From an uncultured Bacteroidota bacterium (GTDB taxonomy: Bacteria > Bacteroidota > Bacteroidia > Chitinophagales > Chitinophagaceae): 64,000 bases of DNA. Location: NCBI GenBank assembly GCA_903853805.1, contig CAINUN010000050.1, positions 36,501 through 100,500 of the forward strand. Reading direction: 5' to 3'. Below, piece after piece: positions 30,216 through 40,652 of this stretch (the first letter of the stretch is position 1; every line of letters starts with the position of its first letter). The notes beneath the pieces were generated by a model. It saw nothing but the letters and a program-made list of their open reading frames with translations, made no database searches and had not been told where the DNA came from. Made by a program: the position numbers and the translations under genes.

Positions 30216-32675
30216 CTATTTTAAAACAGTAAAAATTAAAGTTGCAATGGTAGCCAATCCTGTACTAATAGCAACGATTTCTGATGTTGTAATTTTTCTG
30301 CTTTTATCTTCTTTTTTAGGAATAAATATTTCACTCCCAGGTTTTATAATTGGATAATTATTAATAATCAGCACTTTTCTGGTTCCTGCAATAGTCCCAT
30401 TTGCATAAACAACATACGACCGTTTTCTTAATGCCTTAGAAGAAAATCCACCACTTTCCTGCACGTAATCTTTTAATGTTTTTCGCCTTGCATAAACCAC
30501 AGAAGTAGGGGATAATACTTCACCACTAATTTTTATAGTTTGTAATTGCTTAGGAATATTGATGACATCTCCATCTTCAAGTAATAAATCAAACAGGGCG
30601 TGAGGATTTCGCAATATTTTTGGTAAGTCTATCCCAACAAAATCATTCCTTATAGATTGGTCTTTAATATCATCAGACGTGTCTTTATTTTTTTGCTGCA
30701 AAGATTGAATTTTGTTGATTTTTAATGACTCTAATTCTTGATCTGATTGGGTTCTTATACTTAATGATCTTTTTAACGAAGCGCCACTTTTATAAGCAAA
30801 GGCAGTAAGTCCACCTGCTCGTTTAATAATATCAGAAATCCTTTCGTTTTTACCTGAAATTGTATATGTCCCTGGGTATAGTACTTCTCCTTCTATCTTC
30901 ACAGCTTTTTGAACCTGATAACCTGGTGCAGGACGAACTGACACGATATCAAAAGGTTGTAAGACAAAATCTCCGACAACCTTTTTAAGGTCTTTATCAA
31001 CATCAAGCAAAAACACTTGAGCAATTTGCGTTGTATCCGATAAAAGATTGGCGCTTCTTACTCTTCTTGCAACTTCTATTCGCTTAGCTGTAGCGCCTTC
31101 TTTCAATCCACCTGCACGAATAATTAAAGCTTCCAATGTTGTGTTTTCTGCATAATCAAATGTTCCTGAGTTTCGTACTTCACCATTGATGGTAATACGG
31201 TATTCTTCTTTTAAATCGAAAATAGAAGGTATTGTAATTTTGTCTTCTCTTTGTAAAGAAATATCTGCTCTTTTTCCTGATAAAATATCGCTGGTACTAA
31301 AGGTTATCATTTCTGTGCTTAGGTCGTCTTTCAGTCGAATAATATAACCACGATTAGGGAACGCATCTTCTTTCAACCCTTCTGCTTTTTTCACCAATCC
31401 TTTCAATGTGAGCGCCGGTTCCAATTCGTATTCTCCAGGACGAAACAATGCCCCAGAAATCGAAACGCGGTTTTTATATCTGTCGAGTATTTCGTTTACA
31501 AAAATTTCATCTCCTGTGGTTAGTTCATAACTCGCAAACTGAGCAGACAAAACATCTTCTATCTCTCTTTCAGTTTCAGTTACCTTCAACACTTTGATTC
31601 TTGATTTATATGCTTTTTCTTTAAACCCGCCAGAAAACCGAAGTAAATCACCCATCGTTTCTCCTTTCAACATTTCAAAAACAGCAGGATGCTTTATTTC
31701 TCCGCTAATGGACACGTGAGTTTGATAGGATGGCACACGTATAACATCCTGATCATGCAAGCGAAGATTTTTTTTCATGCTTCCTTGGAGCAAAAAATCA
31801 TAAACATCAAGGGTACTAATTACATTTCCAGATCGAATAATTTGTATTGTACGGAAAGAGCCATTTTCATTGGGTCCGCCACAAGCATATAATGCGTTGA
31901 AAACAGTAGCAACAGAAGGCAAAGAATAAGTGCCAGGGCGAATTACTTCGCCTGTAAGAATCACCTTAATACTTCGAATGTTTCCAAGCGAAATATTCAC
32001 TGAAGTCGTTTTGTTTTTGATGCCTGAATAGATATTAGAGAGCTTTGAACGGATTCGACTAGCAACTTGTTCAATTGTTGCGCCGCTAACAGGGACAACA
32101 CCCACTAATGGAATATTAATCGTTCCATCTGGAGTCACTTTTAGTTGATAATTGGCTTCAGAATAGCCAAAAATATCAATAAGAATTTCATCGTCAGGAC
32201 CAATTTCATAATCTTGTGGTGTGGCCAAGCGAAGATTGGGTTCAAATGTTGGGTTTGAATTGGAAAAAAGAGAGGAACCAAAAATTTTGGATCGTAGTTT
32301 TTCTTGTTCTTCTGAAATGTCTGCCCTGTATTGTATTATTTTGCTATCATCTCCATTCATTACCCTTCCTGAAGAATATTTAACTGATTTAGCGTTGCTT
32401 TGAGTATTTAATTGTTCAATTCTCTTCTTCAATTTTACAACTTCAATTTCATTCATTCCTTTTGCAATTGCAATCTGTTCCAATTTATCTTCTCCAAGAC
32501 CTGTTGCATTTGCTTGTAGCACTAATTGCCTTACCTGCGCATCCGTTAATTCATCTACTTGAATATTGCCGAAATCTTGTGTTGAACTTAAGTTTTGCTG
32601 TGCTAATAATTGTTGTTGAAAAGAAACAACTATTGTTAGAAAAACAAGAATTAAAATCTTGAGCGTCTTATTCAT
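30216..32675 (-). CDS. Multi-SLBB polysaccharide export protein (Wza-like)
   Basis: YEIGPDDEILIDIFGYSEANYQLKVTPDGTINIPLVGVVPVSGAT followed by repeated SLBB motifs (SGEIKHPAVFEMLKGETMGDLLRFSGGF and others). Confidence 0.92.
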   Translation of the reverse strand: MNKTLKILILVFLTIVVSFQQQLLAQQNLSSTQDFGNIQVDELTDAQVRQLVLQANATGLGEDKLEQIAIAKGMNEIEVVKLKKRIEQLNTQSNAKSVKYSSGRVMNGDDSKIIQYRADISEEQEKLRSKIFGSSLFSNSNPTFEPNLRLATPQDYEIGPDDEILIDIFGYSEANYQLKVTPDGTINIPLVGVVPVSGATIEQVASRIRSKLSNIYSGIKNKTTSVNISLGNIRSIKVILTGEVIRPGTYSLPSVATVFNALYACGGPNENGSFRTIQIIRSGNVISTLDVYDFLLQGSMKKNLRLHDQDVIRVPSYQTHVSISGEIKHPAVFEMLKGETMGDLLRFSGGFKEKAYKSRIKVLKVTETEREIEDVLSAQFASYELTTGDEIFVNEILDRYKNRVSISGALFRPGEYELEPALTLKGLVKKAEGLKEDAFPNRGYIIRLKDDLSTEMITFSTSDILSGKRADISLQREDKITIPSIFDLKEEYRITINGEVRNSGTFDYAENTTLEALIIRAGGLKEGATAKRIEVARRVRSANLLSDTTQIAQVFLLDVDKDLKKVVGDFVLQPFDIVSVRPAPGYQVQKAVKIEGEVLYPGTYTISGKNERISDIIKRAGGLTAFAYKSGASLKRSLSIRTQSDQELESLKINKIQSLQQKNKDTSDDIKDQSIRNDFVGIDLPKILRNPHALFDLLLEDGDVINIPKQLQTIKISGEVLSPTSVVYARRKTLKDYVQESGGFSSKALRKRSYVVYANGTIAGTRKVLIINNYPIIKPGSEIFIPKKEDKSRKITTSEIVAISTGLATIATLIFTVLK

Positions 32676-32737
32676 ATTATGATTGAAAGAAAAACTATCC
32701 AAAGTATAGGTGTAAAAATACAGCTTAGGAATTGAAA

Positions 32738-34327
32738 TCAGTTATCAGCAATAATTCGTGTTTTGAGATTCTTCTTAAAAACCACTTCGATTGTTTGTGA
32801 GGAAATGATATTATTGAACCCATTGGGAACATGACCCGATAATAATTGGACTGAAATACAACCATAAAATTCAATCCTTAAATTGTCTGATAATTTGATG
32901 TTACAATTTGTTTTTTGAGTAGAAATAATATGCGTCTTTAGATAAAAATGAGCAATAGCTTCTGTAGAACTATCCCCAACAATTTCGTCAATTATTTCAA
33001 AATAATTTTCTGACAAGATAAAATCGCGAACTATAATTACACCCTTTTTTTTGAAATAACCATCATGACTTGCTTTACAATGATTTACTTCATCTGTTTT
33101 AATGGAAAGTTTTGCGCGCTTGGCCACACGAAAACTTGCCCAAACTTCTGACTGATTTTCTTTGTTGATGGAAACTGTATTATGAAAAGGTGTTCCACGT
33201 TCTTTCAATCTTTGTTCATTTACCTCATAGGTACTTACACCTGGGTCAATGAAAATTTCTTCTCCTTGAAAATTCAAACAAAAGCTAAGCATATCGCTAT
33301 GTGCATGTCCCGGTTGAAATTTTGGTTGAATATTGCCAACATCAATAATTACTTCAAAATTCTTGTTAGAAAATTTTCGATAGCCCGATTCAATTAAATT
33401 AGTTGGCGTTACCGCCAAACTTGTTTTATGAAAAATGCTTTTAATTGTTTTTGTTGGAATTGCAATGTTATTTGTAGCATCGTTGAACAAAGCATAATTG
33501 CCATTATTAAAACAAAAAGCTTGAAGCCAACCTTGCATTTTAGAAATTGCCTTGGCTAATGGCTTCTGAATTTCAATTTCCAAAAAATTATTGCATTGTA
33601 AAAGCCGATAAATTAGTAATAATCTAGACAATAAAATTGCATGATACATGGGAGAACATTCATAGTGCCCACCGTCGTCTAATATTTGTTCGTTTAGTTG
33701 TTTATTTAATTTTTTTGAGTGCTTTCTGAGAAGTATTTCATCATTGAAATATAAAGCAACAACCATGAGTGAAACTAAATTTTCAAAGTAATGATTGCCT
33801 AACAAGTGCACTTCCAAATTTTTCTCCAAATAAGCTGTTTGCACTTTTAGAGCCTTCTTAAAATTTGATGACGAATAACCAGTTTTTGAAAAAAACAAAA
33901 ACCAATTTACCAGCCTCAATGAAACAGGGTATGGTTCCAATGGAAGTCTGTGATTTAAGATGGAAGTCGCACAGTTTTCGATAAGGGGAATTAAGTCTTC
34001 ATCAGAAAACTGTTCATCGAAAATGAAATCAAAGTATTGAAGATTGTAGTTCCAAAGTTTTCCATGTCTTTGAATGTTCCAATCAATTTCTGAAGAAAAT
34101 TGATGCTGAACATTTAGAAAACAAAAGCTATTATTACCTTTGAACTTTCCTTCACTAGGAATCAACTCAAAAGCGTCATATTGAAGGCGCTTCAAGTTTG
34201 CATTATTATACTTTGAGTAGTTTTCTTTTAAAGGAATTTGTTTTTTGAATTTATACCATAGTAAATAAACGAACTGCTGGCATTTCAGGTATCTAATCGT
34301 GTGGAAGTACAACCAAAACTTTTTCAA
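32738..34327 (-). CDS. Heparinase II/III-family protein
   Basis: GNHYFENLVSL...DGGHYECSPMYHAILLSRLL...HAHSDMLSFCLNFQGEEIFIDPGVSTYE...HNTVSINKENQSE. Confidence 0.87.
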   Translation of the reverse strand: MKKFWLYFHTIRYLKCQQFVYLLWYKFKKQIPLKENYSKYNNANLKRLQYDAFELIPSEGKFKGNNSFCFLNVQHQFSSEIDWNIQRHGKLWNYNLQYFDFIFDEQFSDEDLIPLIENCATSILNHRLPLEPYPVSLRLVNWFLFFSKTGYSSSNFKKALKVQTAYLEKNLEVHLLGNHYFENLVSLMVVALYFNDEILLRKHSKKLNKQLNEQILDDGGHYECSPMYHAILLSRLLLIYRLLQCNNFLEIEIQKPLAKAISKMQGWLQAFCFNNGNYALFNDATNNIAIPTKTIKSIFHKTSLAVTPTNLIESGYRKFSNKNFEVIIDVGNIQPKFQPGHAHSDMLSFCLNFQGEEIFIDPGVSTYEVNEQRLKERGTPFHNTVSINKENQSEVWASFRVAKRAKLSIKTDEVNHCKASHDGYFKKKGVIIVRDFILSENYFEIIDEIVGDSSTEAIAHFYLKTHIISTQKTNCNIKLSDNLRIEFYGCISVQLLSGHVPNGFNNIISSQTIEVVFKKNLKTRIIADN

Positions 34328-34336
34328 CAGAGAAAA

Positions 34337-35452
34337 TTAATTGTAGCGTTTATCAATAATGGCAACAATTCTTTCTGCGGTTTTTCCATCCCACATTTCA
34401 GGAATTGTTCCTTTCTTCCATTTTCCGTGAAACAATTTTTTCAAGGCCGGCTTAAGTTTTTCAGGATTGGTTCCAATCAATTCATTAGTTCCAAGATTAA
34501 CCGTTTCAGGTCTTTCAGTGTATGCTCTTAATGTCATGCAAGGAATACCTAGCACTGTAGTTTCTTCCGTTACACCACCGCTGTCTGTTATAACTGCTTT
34601 TGAATTACTTACCAGAAAATTAAACTCAAGATAATTCATTGGAGTAACGAAATGAAAATTTGAAGTTTTTAATGGTATCTTCTGTAAAACTTTTGCTGTT
34701 CTTGGATGCACAGGAAAAACAATAGGACAATTATGTACACTTTCTTCAATGACGTGTAGAATATGAGCAAGATTATGCTCATCATCAACATTGCTAGGAC
34801 GGTGAAGAGTCAATACAAAATAGTTTCCTTGCTCCAATTTAAATTCATGGTAAAACTGCGGTTTTTGAAAACGGTTTTGGTGCTTCAATAAAGAATCAAT
34901 CATGGTGTTGCCCACAAAAAAAACCTTTGATTCTGGCACACCTTTTTCAATCAAATTTTGATTTGCCAAGCGTGACGTTGTGAAAAAATAATCACTTATA
35001 GCATCTGTCACAATTCGATTAATTTCTTCCGGCATAGTCATATCTCCAGAGCGAATACCACCTTCAACATGAGCCACATCAACACACAATTTTTTCGCCA
35101 CAATCGTACAAGCCATTGTTGATGTAACATCACCAACAACAACAACTAAATCGCAAGGATTTTTCTTCAATTCCTTCTCAAATGCAATCATTATAGCTCC
35201 AGTCAATTCACTTTGGGTTTTGCCACTACACTCAAGGTTAATGTCTGGTTCTGGTATTGCTAACTGTTGAAAAAACTCAGCACTCATGTTAGCATCAAAA
35301 TGCTGTCCTGTATGTACTAAGCGATAAGAAATTTTTATGCCATCAAGTTGTGCTTTTTTAATAGCATCAATGATGGGAGCAATTTTCATGAAGTTGGGTC
35401 GGGCGCCTGCTACTAAGGTTAATTTCATGGTATTATAGTTCGTTAATAGCAA
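34337..35452 (-). CDS. wecB: UDP-N-acetylglucosamine 2-epimerase (non-hydrolyzing); start likely 35425 (MKLTLVAGARPN)
   Basis: VAGARPNFMKIAPIIDAI...HTGQHFD...VVGDVTST...HVEGGIRSGDMTMPEEINRI...TDSGGVTEE. Confidence 0.92.
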   Translation of the reverse strand: MLLTNYNTMKLTLVAGARPNFMKIAPIIDAIKKAQLDGIKISYRLVHTGQHFDANMSAEFFQQLAIPEPDINLECSGKTQSELTGAIMIAFEKELKKNPCDLVVVVGDVTSTMACTIVAKKLCVDVAHVEGGIRSGDMTMPEEINRIVTDAISDYFFTTSRLANQNLIEKGVPESKVFFVGNTMIDSLLKHQNRFQKPQFYHEFKLEQGNYFVLTLHRPSNVDDEHNLAHILHVIEESVHNCPIVFPVHPRTAKVLQKIPLKTSNFHFVTPMNYLEFNFLVSNSKAVITDSGGVTEETTVLGIPCMTLRAYTERPETVNLGTNELIGTNPEKLKPALKKLFHGKWKKGTIPEMWDGKTAERIVAIIDKRYN

Positions 35453-37562
35453 TCCATTTTCTTTGTTTCAAACTTTCAATCGCTGCAAAACTAGCCTTAG
35501 TGCCGTTCACAATTTCATCGAATGGAATTATAGGTTTTGTGCCCTTTTTTATTGAGTGTAAAAGCGACTGAAACTGGGTTTTGTGTCCTTTATCCAATCT
35601 TTTTTTCATTGACGAAAACCCGCTGAATCCAAACCCTTCTAATTTTCTGAAATTATCAAGGATTAAAATTCTTCCCTGACTGTATACTTCGATTCTTTCT
35701 TTTGAATAGGACTTATTACCATTAGCAAAATAATGAATCACTCCCTGTGAACCATTTTCAAATGATAGCGTAATTATGGCATTATCTGTGTTATCTGAAG
35801 GATTATTACCAAGTGCATTCATCAACACTTCTTTCACTTTACTACCAGAAAGAAAAATCATAAGGTCTATAAAATGACAAGCTTCGCCGATAATTCTACC
35901 ACCTCCTGTTTTCAAGTCATGCACCCAAACATCAGCAGGAATAAAACCTGCATTGACTGTTGCTATCATATTGATAGGAGCATTACTACTATCTAAAAGT
36001 TCTTTTGCTTTTTGAATAAATGGTGAAAACCGGCGATTGTAACCTACTGAAAGTGTTTGTTTTGATAATGAATATGCCCTCTCAATTTCATTAAGATCAT
36101 CTATCGTAATCGCCAATGGTTTTTCAACAAAGACATGCTTGCCAGCATTCAATGCTTCTACTACCTGTATTGCATGTTGATTATGACGTGTTGTAATCAT
36201 TACTAAGTCAACATCATTGTCCTGTAATATTGCTTTATAATCGGTAGTGCTGAGTGCAAAGCCATATTTATTAGCTAAAGTTTTTGCAGTTAAGCCTCCG
36301 GCGCTTGCAATTATTTTTAAAGCAGCTCCACAATCTTTCAACGCTGGCATCAACGTCATTTTGGTGAAATTGCCCGCACCTATAATTCCTACAACCCCTT
36401 TTGTTTGATGATTTGAGTATTCTTTTATTGAAAGTTTGTAGGATAGTTTTTCTTGAATGTTTCTTTCGGGATATTCTAAAATAGATGCTATCTTATTACT
36501 GCCTAAATTGCTATAAATTTCTTGGTAGTTTCCAAGTAAAATCCGTTCTGTGATTAAGTCTGCAACGTTGAGTTTTTTCTGAGCTAACGCAAAGAGAATC
36601 GTTTCAAAATTTCGTTTCTCTGTCCAACGAACATAGGGCAATGGATAGTCAATACCTTTAAGTTCATAATCGTCATCATAACGCCCAGCGCCATAAGAAC
36701 AAGAAACTTGAAACGACAGTTCCTTTTTATAAAAATCTGAGCGTTGAATTTCTAAACCAACTACGCCCACTAACACAATTCTACCTCGCTTGCGGCTCAT
36801 TTGAGCAGACTGACTAATAATGTCATTACTTTTTGAAGAGGCTGTAATGATTACTGCATCACAACCAACATTGTTGGTGAGTTCTTCAATGGTTTTCACA
36901 ACATCAATTTTGCCGGCATTGTAAGCAAAAGCACCATAATGTTGCGCCAACATTACTTTCTTTTCATCCAAATCAAAACCAATTACTCGACAACCATTCG
37001 CTTGCAATAATTGAACTGTTATTAATCCAATTAATCCCAATCCAAACACTACAACAGTCTCTCCAAAGGTTGGATTCACCAATCGAATTCCCTGTAAAGC
37101 GATTGAGCCAATCACAGTGAATGCCGCATCTTCATCGCTCACTTCATCAGGAATTTTGGCACAAAGATTTTGTGGAATACAAACAACCTCTGCATGATGT
37201 CCATTACTTGCTACACGATCGCCAAGTTTGAACTCCGTTACACCTTCACCAACTGCAATAACTACGCCTGCATTGCAATAACCCAACGGTAGTGGTTCAT
37301 CCAATTTGTTGAAAACAGCCTCAAGCGTCGGCAACAATCCTTCGGTTTTTATTTTGTCTAAAACCTGCTTTACTTTTTCAGGCTGTTGTTTTGCCTTGCT
37401 AATGAAATTGCCTTTTCCAAACTCAACTAACATCTTTTCTGTTCCTAAACTCACAAGGCTTCTGCAAGTTTGAATCAATATGCATCCTTTACGCACTATT
37501 GGCGCTGGCACCTCTTCAAGAAGGGTATTTCCATTTCTAAGATTTTGGATGATTTGTTTCAA
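35433..37562 (-). CDS. Bi-domain oxidoreductase: zinc-type alcohol dehydrogenase fused to Gfo/Idh/MocA
   Basis: N-terminal VFGLGLIGLITVQLLQANGCRVIGFD; C-terminal VGIIGAGNFTKMTLMPALKD...VDLVMITTRHNQHAIQVVEALNAGKHVFVEKPLAI. Confidence 0.9.
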   Translation of the reverse strand: MKQIIQNLRNGNTLLEEVPAPIVRKGCILIQTCRSLVSLGTEKMLVEFGKGNFISKAKQQPEKVKQVLDKIKTEGLLPTLEAVFNKLDEPLPLGYCNAGVVIAVGEGVTEFKLGDRVASNGHHAEVVCIPQNLCAKIPDEVSDEDAAFTVIGSIALQGIRLVNPTFGETVVVFGLGLIGLITVQLLQANGCRVIGFDLDEKKVMLAQHYGAFAYNAGKIDVVKTIEELTNNVGCDAVIITASSKSNDIISQSAQMSRKRGRIVLVGVVGLEIQRSDFYKKELSFQVSCSYGAGRYDDDYELKGIDYPLPYVRWTEKRNFETILFALAQKKLNVADLITERILLGNYQEIYSNLGSNKIASILEYPERNIQEKLSYKLSIKEYSNHQTKGVVGIIGAGNFTKMTLMPALKDCGAALKIIASAGGLTAKTLANKYGFALSTTDYKAILQDNDVDLVMITTRHNQHAIQVVEALNAGKHVFVEKPLAITIDDLNEIERAYSLSKQTLSVGYNRRFSPFIQKAKELLDSSNAPINMIATVNAGFIPADVWVHDLKTGGGRIIGEACHFIDLMIFLSGSKVKEVLMNALGNNPSDNTDNAIITLSFENGSQGVIHYFANGNKSYSKERIEVYSQGRILILDNFRKLEGFGFSGFSSMKKRLDKGHKTQFQSLLHSIKKGTKPIIPFDEIVNGTKASFAAIESLKQRKWIAINEL

Positions 37563-37563
37563 A

Positions 37564-38748
37564 CTATTTTGTGTTTACACGTTCTTGTGGAAATGATTTT
37601 TCAAAACTTTCAACAATTACTTTTTCATTTTTTTCAAGGGCTTCTTTTATTTTCAAAACCAAATAACCAGTATTCCAAACATAAGAAACATCAGCTGCAT
37701 TGTCATCAAGCATATGCATTTCATAGCTTTTCTTAACGGCTATTTCATGCCCATGATCTCGATGTAATAGATTATGCTTTCTGACTTTTTCAACGGTGTC
37801 GATTCGTAAATACTGAAAGTCTTTGAGTTCAATTAAAGTATTTCCCTTGTGTGCATTTAGTGTTTCGCGAACACCTTCAAAGGTGTGTCCTTTTGCTGAA
37901 AAATTAATCGTGGCAATAGTGCCATCTCCAAAAATCATACTAACGCTAATGTCGCAATCCGATTTTTCAGCTCTTGAGGGAATGATCTTAATAGGATATT
38001 TTTCTTCGGGAGTCATTCTATAAATAAGGTCAGTCCAGTGACACAAATTTCCCAATATTCTTCCTCCTTCATCGGAAGCAAAATACCAATGTTCTTTTTC
38101 GATTTCATGGCCAGCTACAAACCAGTTCAACATAGCAGCCCCTGTTTCATTATTCAATGCGCCAATAATAATTTTTCCAAGTTTGCTTTCTGGACGATTG
38201 AAGCCTAATCGCACTTTCCCCTTTGAGCTTTGCATAGCGTTACAAAGATTTACCAGCTGTTCAATATTGACTGCGTTTGGCTTTTCAATATGGACACTTT
38301 TGCCTTCTTCTAATGCACGAATGGCATATGGGGCATGTGATGCATGATTTGATGCGACATAAATTAGATCAATAGTTTTATCCGTAAATACTTCTTCAGC
38401 ATTTGTAGTGAAATATGCTGCGTTGTATTTTTCAAATAATGATGCAGCACGATGAACATTTACGTCCATTGCTGCTTTGATTACATTGCCATAATTTTTT
38501 TTGAGATAAAATGCAATGTTGGAAAAGCTGAAATTACCACAACCAATGATGCCAACATGTTGTTTGGGTATGGTTGTTACATGATTAGCAGGAAGCACTG
38601 CATATTCCTTCTTCATATGATACTGCCCCATTATTTTCACAATTGTTCTACCAACGCCATAGAGCTTTAAGTAGCGAATTGTTTTCTTTAGTTTGAAAGA
38701 AAAGTTTTGAACAGTATAATCCATTTCGTTTTTAGGAAAGAATGGCAA
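37564..38748 (-). CDS. Gfo/Idh/MocA-family oxidoreductase
   Basis: VGIIGCGNFSFSNIAFYLKK...IDLIYVASNHASHAPYAIRALEEGKSVHIEKP. Confidence 0.9.
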   Translation of the reverse strand: MPFFPKNEMDYTVQNFSFKLKKTIRYLKLYGVGRTIVKIMGQYHMKKEYAVLPANHVTTIPKQHVGIIGCGNFSFSNIAFYLKKNYGNVIKAAMDVNVHRAASLFEKYNAAYFTTNAEEVFTDKTIDLIYVASNHASHAPYAIRALEEGKSVHIEKPNAVNIEQLVNLCNAMQSSKGKVRLGFNRPESKLGKIIIGALNNETGAAMLNWFVAGHEIEKEHWYFASDEGGRILGNLCHWTDLIYRMTPEEKYPIKIIPSRAEKSDCDISVSMIFGDGTIATINFSAKGHTFEGVRETLNAHKGNTLIELKDFQYLRIDTVEKVRKHNLLHRDHGHEIAVKKSYEMHMLDDNAADVSYVWNTGYLVLKIKEALEKNEKVIVESFEKSFPQERVNTK

Positions 38749-38844
38749 TTCTAAAAAGAAATGCCCAACAGATTCTAATTTGTAATTTTAGAAGCAAAAA
38801 TAGTCGAGTTTAACTTTATTAGCTTGCTTGTATAAATAGATTTA

Positions 38845-40569
38845 ATGAAAAACATTGCCGCGTTCCTCTTTCTTTTGTGTTTGACAATTCACATCAAAGG
38901 ATTTTCTCAAAACACTTACCTGTCTTTACATTCCGAAGCTTATGACTTGTTGGATAGATTGGAAGCCAAAACTGGTGTTATTAGCGCTCAAGTCTTTTCT
39001 GGGTTGAAGCCAATTTCAAGAAAAGATGCAGTGAATTTTTGGGAGGCAATAATAACCCAAATTGATTCTACTCATCTTACAGAAGCAGACCAATACAACA
39101 TTGAACAAGAAATTTCCTACAGTGGCGAATGGACAAAAAATGAAGCTGGTGCATTAATATCTATTAAACCTTTTTGGAAAATATTTTACAAGAAACAAGC
39201 TGATATGTTTCATCTAAAAACCGATGACTTTTTTTTGGTAGTTAACCCTGTTTTTTCTGCACAAGGTCTTTACGAAAAGGCAACTGGATTTCAAGGCAAA
39301 AGGTTGATGAGTGGTAGGGGGTTAGAAGCAAGAGGCTGGATTTCAAAACGTATTGGTTTCTACACCTTGTTCTCCGACAACCAAGAGCAACCAACAAGTT
39401 TTGCAAAACGCTGGATTGACAAAAACCAAGCAGTACCAGGTGCAGATTATTACAAAGACGACAACCCCAGTTTTTATGACTACATGACAGCACGTGGATA
39501 TATAGATGTTTCAGCTTTGAAAGACAAAATGCACTTTAGTTTTGGTTACGATAAACATTTTATAGGTGATGGTGACCGTAGTTTATTAATAAGTGATTTT
39601 TCGGCTCCCGCAACTTTTTTCCGTATCAACACAAAGGTTTGGAAATTCGATTATCAAAACCTTTTTCTTGAATTGGTTGCAGATTTTAAACGTGGTACGG
39701 CTGCTAATGGTGGCGATATTTTATACCCTCATAAATATGCTGCAATTCATAGCTTGAGTATGAATGTAAATCGCTGGCTGAACGTAGGGCTTTTCGAATC
39801 CGTGATTTTCGGCAACCGAAATCGTTTTGAATACAGCTATCTGAATCCAATTATTTTTTATCGGGCTATTCAGCGTCAACTAGGGGACCCCGATAATGCC
39901 AACATTGGTTTGAGTTTTAAAGCCCTTCCAAGAAAAAATGTTCAGCTTTACGGACAGTTTTTGTTAGATGATTTTCATGCAAAAGAGATGATTGCTGGCA
40001 ATGGTTATTGGGCCAATAAATGGGGTTTGCAATTGGGCGTCAAATACTTTGATGCGTTTCGTATTCCTAACCTAGATCTTCAAGGAGAACTGAACATTGT
40101 GCGCCCATATACTTACTCGCATTACGATAGTGCTTCTAATTACACTCATTACAACCAACCTTTGGCACATCCTCTTGGAAGTAATTTTGTAGAAGCCGTT
40201 GCCAAGATTCGTTATTGCATTGATAAGGATATTTATATCAACGTAAAAACCATTTGGTATGCAAAAGGAGTGGATACAGGGAGCGTCAATTATGGTGGTG
40301 ATGTATTTAAGAATTATTACACGGCAACTTCCACAACGGGCAATCCGGCAGACTGGCTTTATCATCATAGCCTTCTGAGTGGCGTGAAAGTGAATGGACT
40401 TTACACAGACCTTTGCATCAGTTACATGTATAAGCCAAATGTGTTTCTTGATTTTGGTGGCACTTATCGTGCTTTTCAATACAAAGAGCTTGGACTTGCG
40501 TCCGAAACTTCTACTTATTTTTATGGAGGGCTTCGTGTGAATATTGGAAGAAGGCAGTATGATTTATAG
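38845..40569 (+). CDS. Outer-membrane capsule-assembly (Wzi)/RemB-like protein
   Basis: Signal peptide; LHSEAYDLLDRLEAKTG...GRGLEARGWISKRIGFYTLFSDNQEQ; beta-rich, C-terminal aromatic pattern; next to EPS genes. Confidence 0.65.
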   Translation: MKNIAAFLFLLCLTIHIKGFSQNTYLSLHSEAYDLLDRLEAKTGVISAQVFSGLKPISRKDAVNFWEAIITQIDSTHLTEADQYNIEQEISYSGEWTKNEAGALISIKPFWKIFYKKQADMFHLKTDDFFLVVNPVFSAQGLYEKATGFQGKRLMSGRGLEARGWISKRIGFYTLFSDNQEQPTSFAKRWIDKNQAVPGADYYKDDNPSFYDYMTARGYIDVSALKDKMHFSFGYDKHFIGDGDRSLLISDFSAPATFFRINTKVWKFDYQNLFLELVADFKRGTAANGGDILYPHKYAAIHSLSMNVNRWLNVGLFESVIFGNRNRFEYSYLNPIIFYRAIQRQLGDPDNANIGLSFKALPRKNVQLYGQFLLDDFHAKEMIAGNGYWANKWGLQLGVKYFDAFRIPNLDLQGELNIVRPYTYSHYDSASNYTHYNQPLAHPLGSNFVEAVAKIRYCIDKDIYINVKTIWYAKGVDTGSVNYGGDVFKNYYTATSTTGNPADWLYHHSLLSGVKVNGLYTDLCISYMYKPNVFLDFGGTYRAFQYKELGLASETSTYFYGGLRVNIGRRQYDL

Positions 40570-40596
40570 CACAGAGAACGTATTAATTTATCACCA

Positions 40597-40631
40597 TAAA
40601 AAAAGAGGCTGCCATTGCAACCTCTTTTTCG
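40597..40631. terminator. Bidirectional hairpin terminator
   Basis: AAAAAGAGGcTGC-catt-GCAaCCTCTTTTT between convergent genes. Confidence 0.8.
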
Positions 40632-40652
40632 TTTTATTTAATCATTCGTCCT

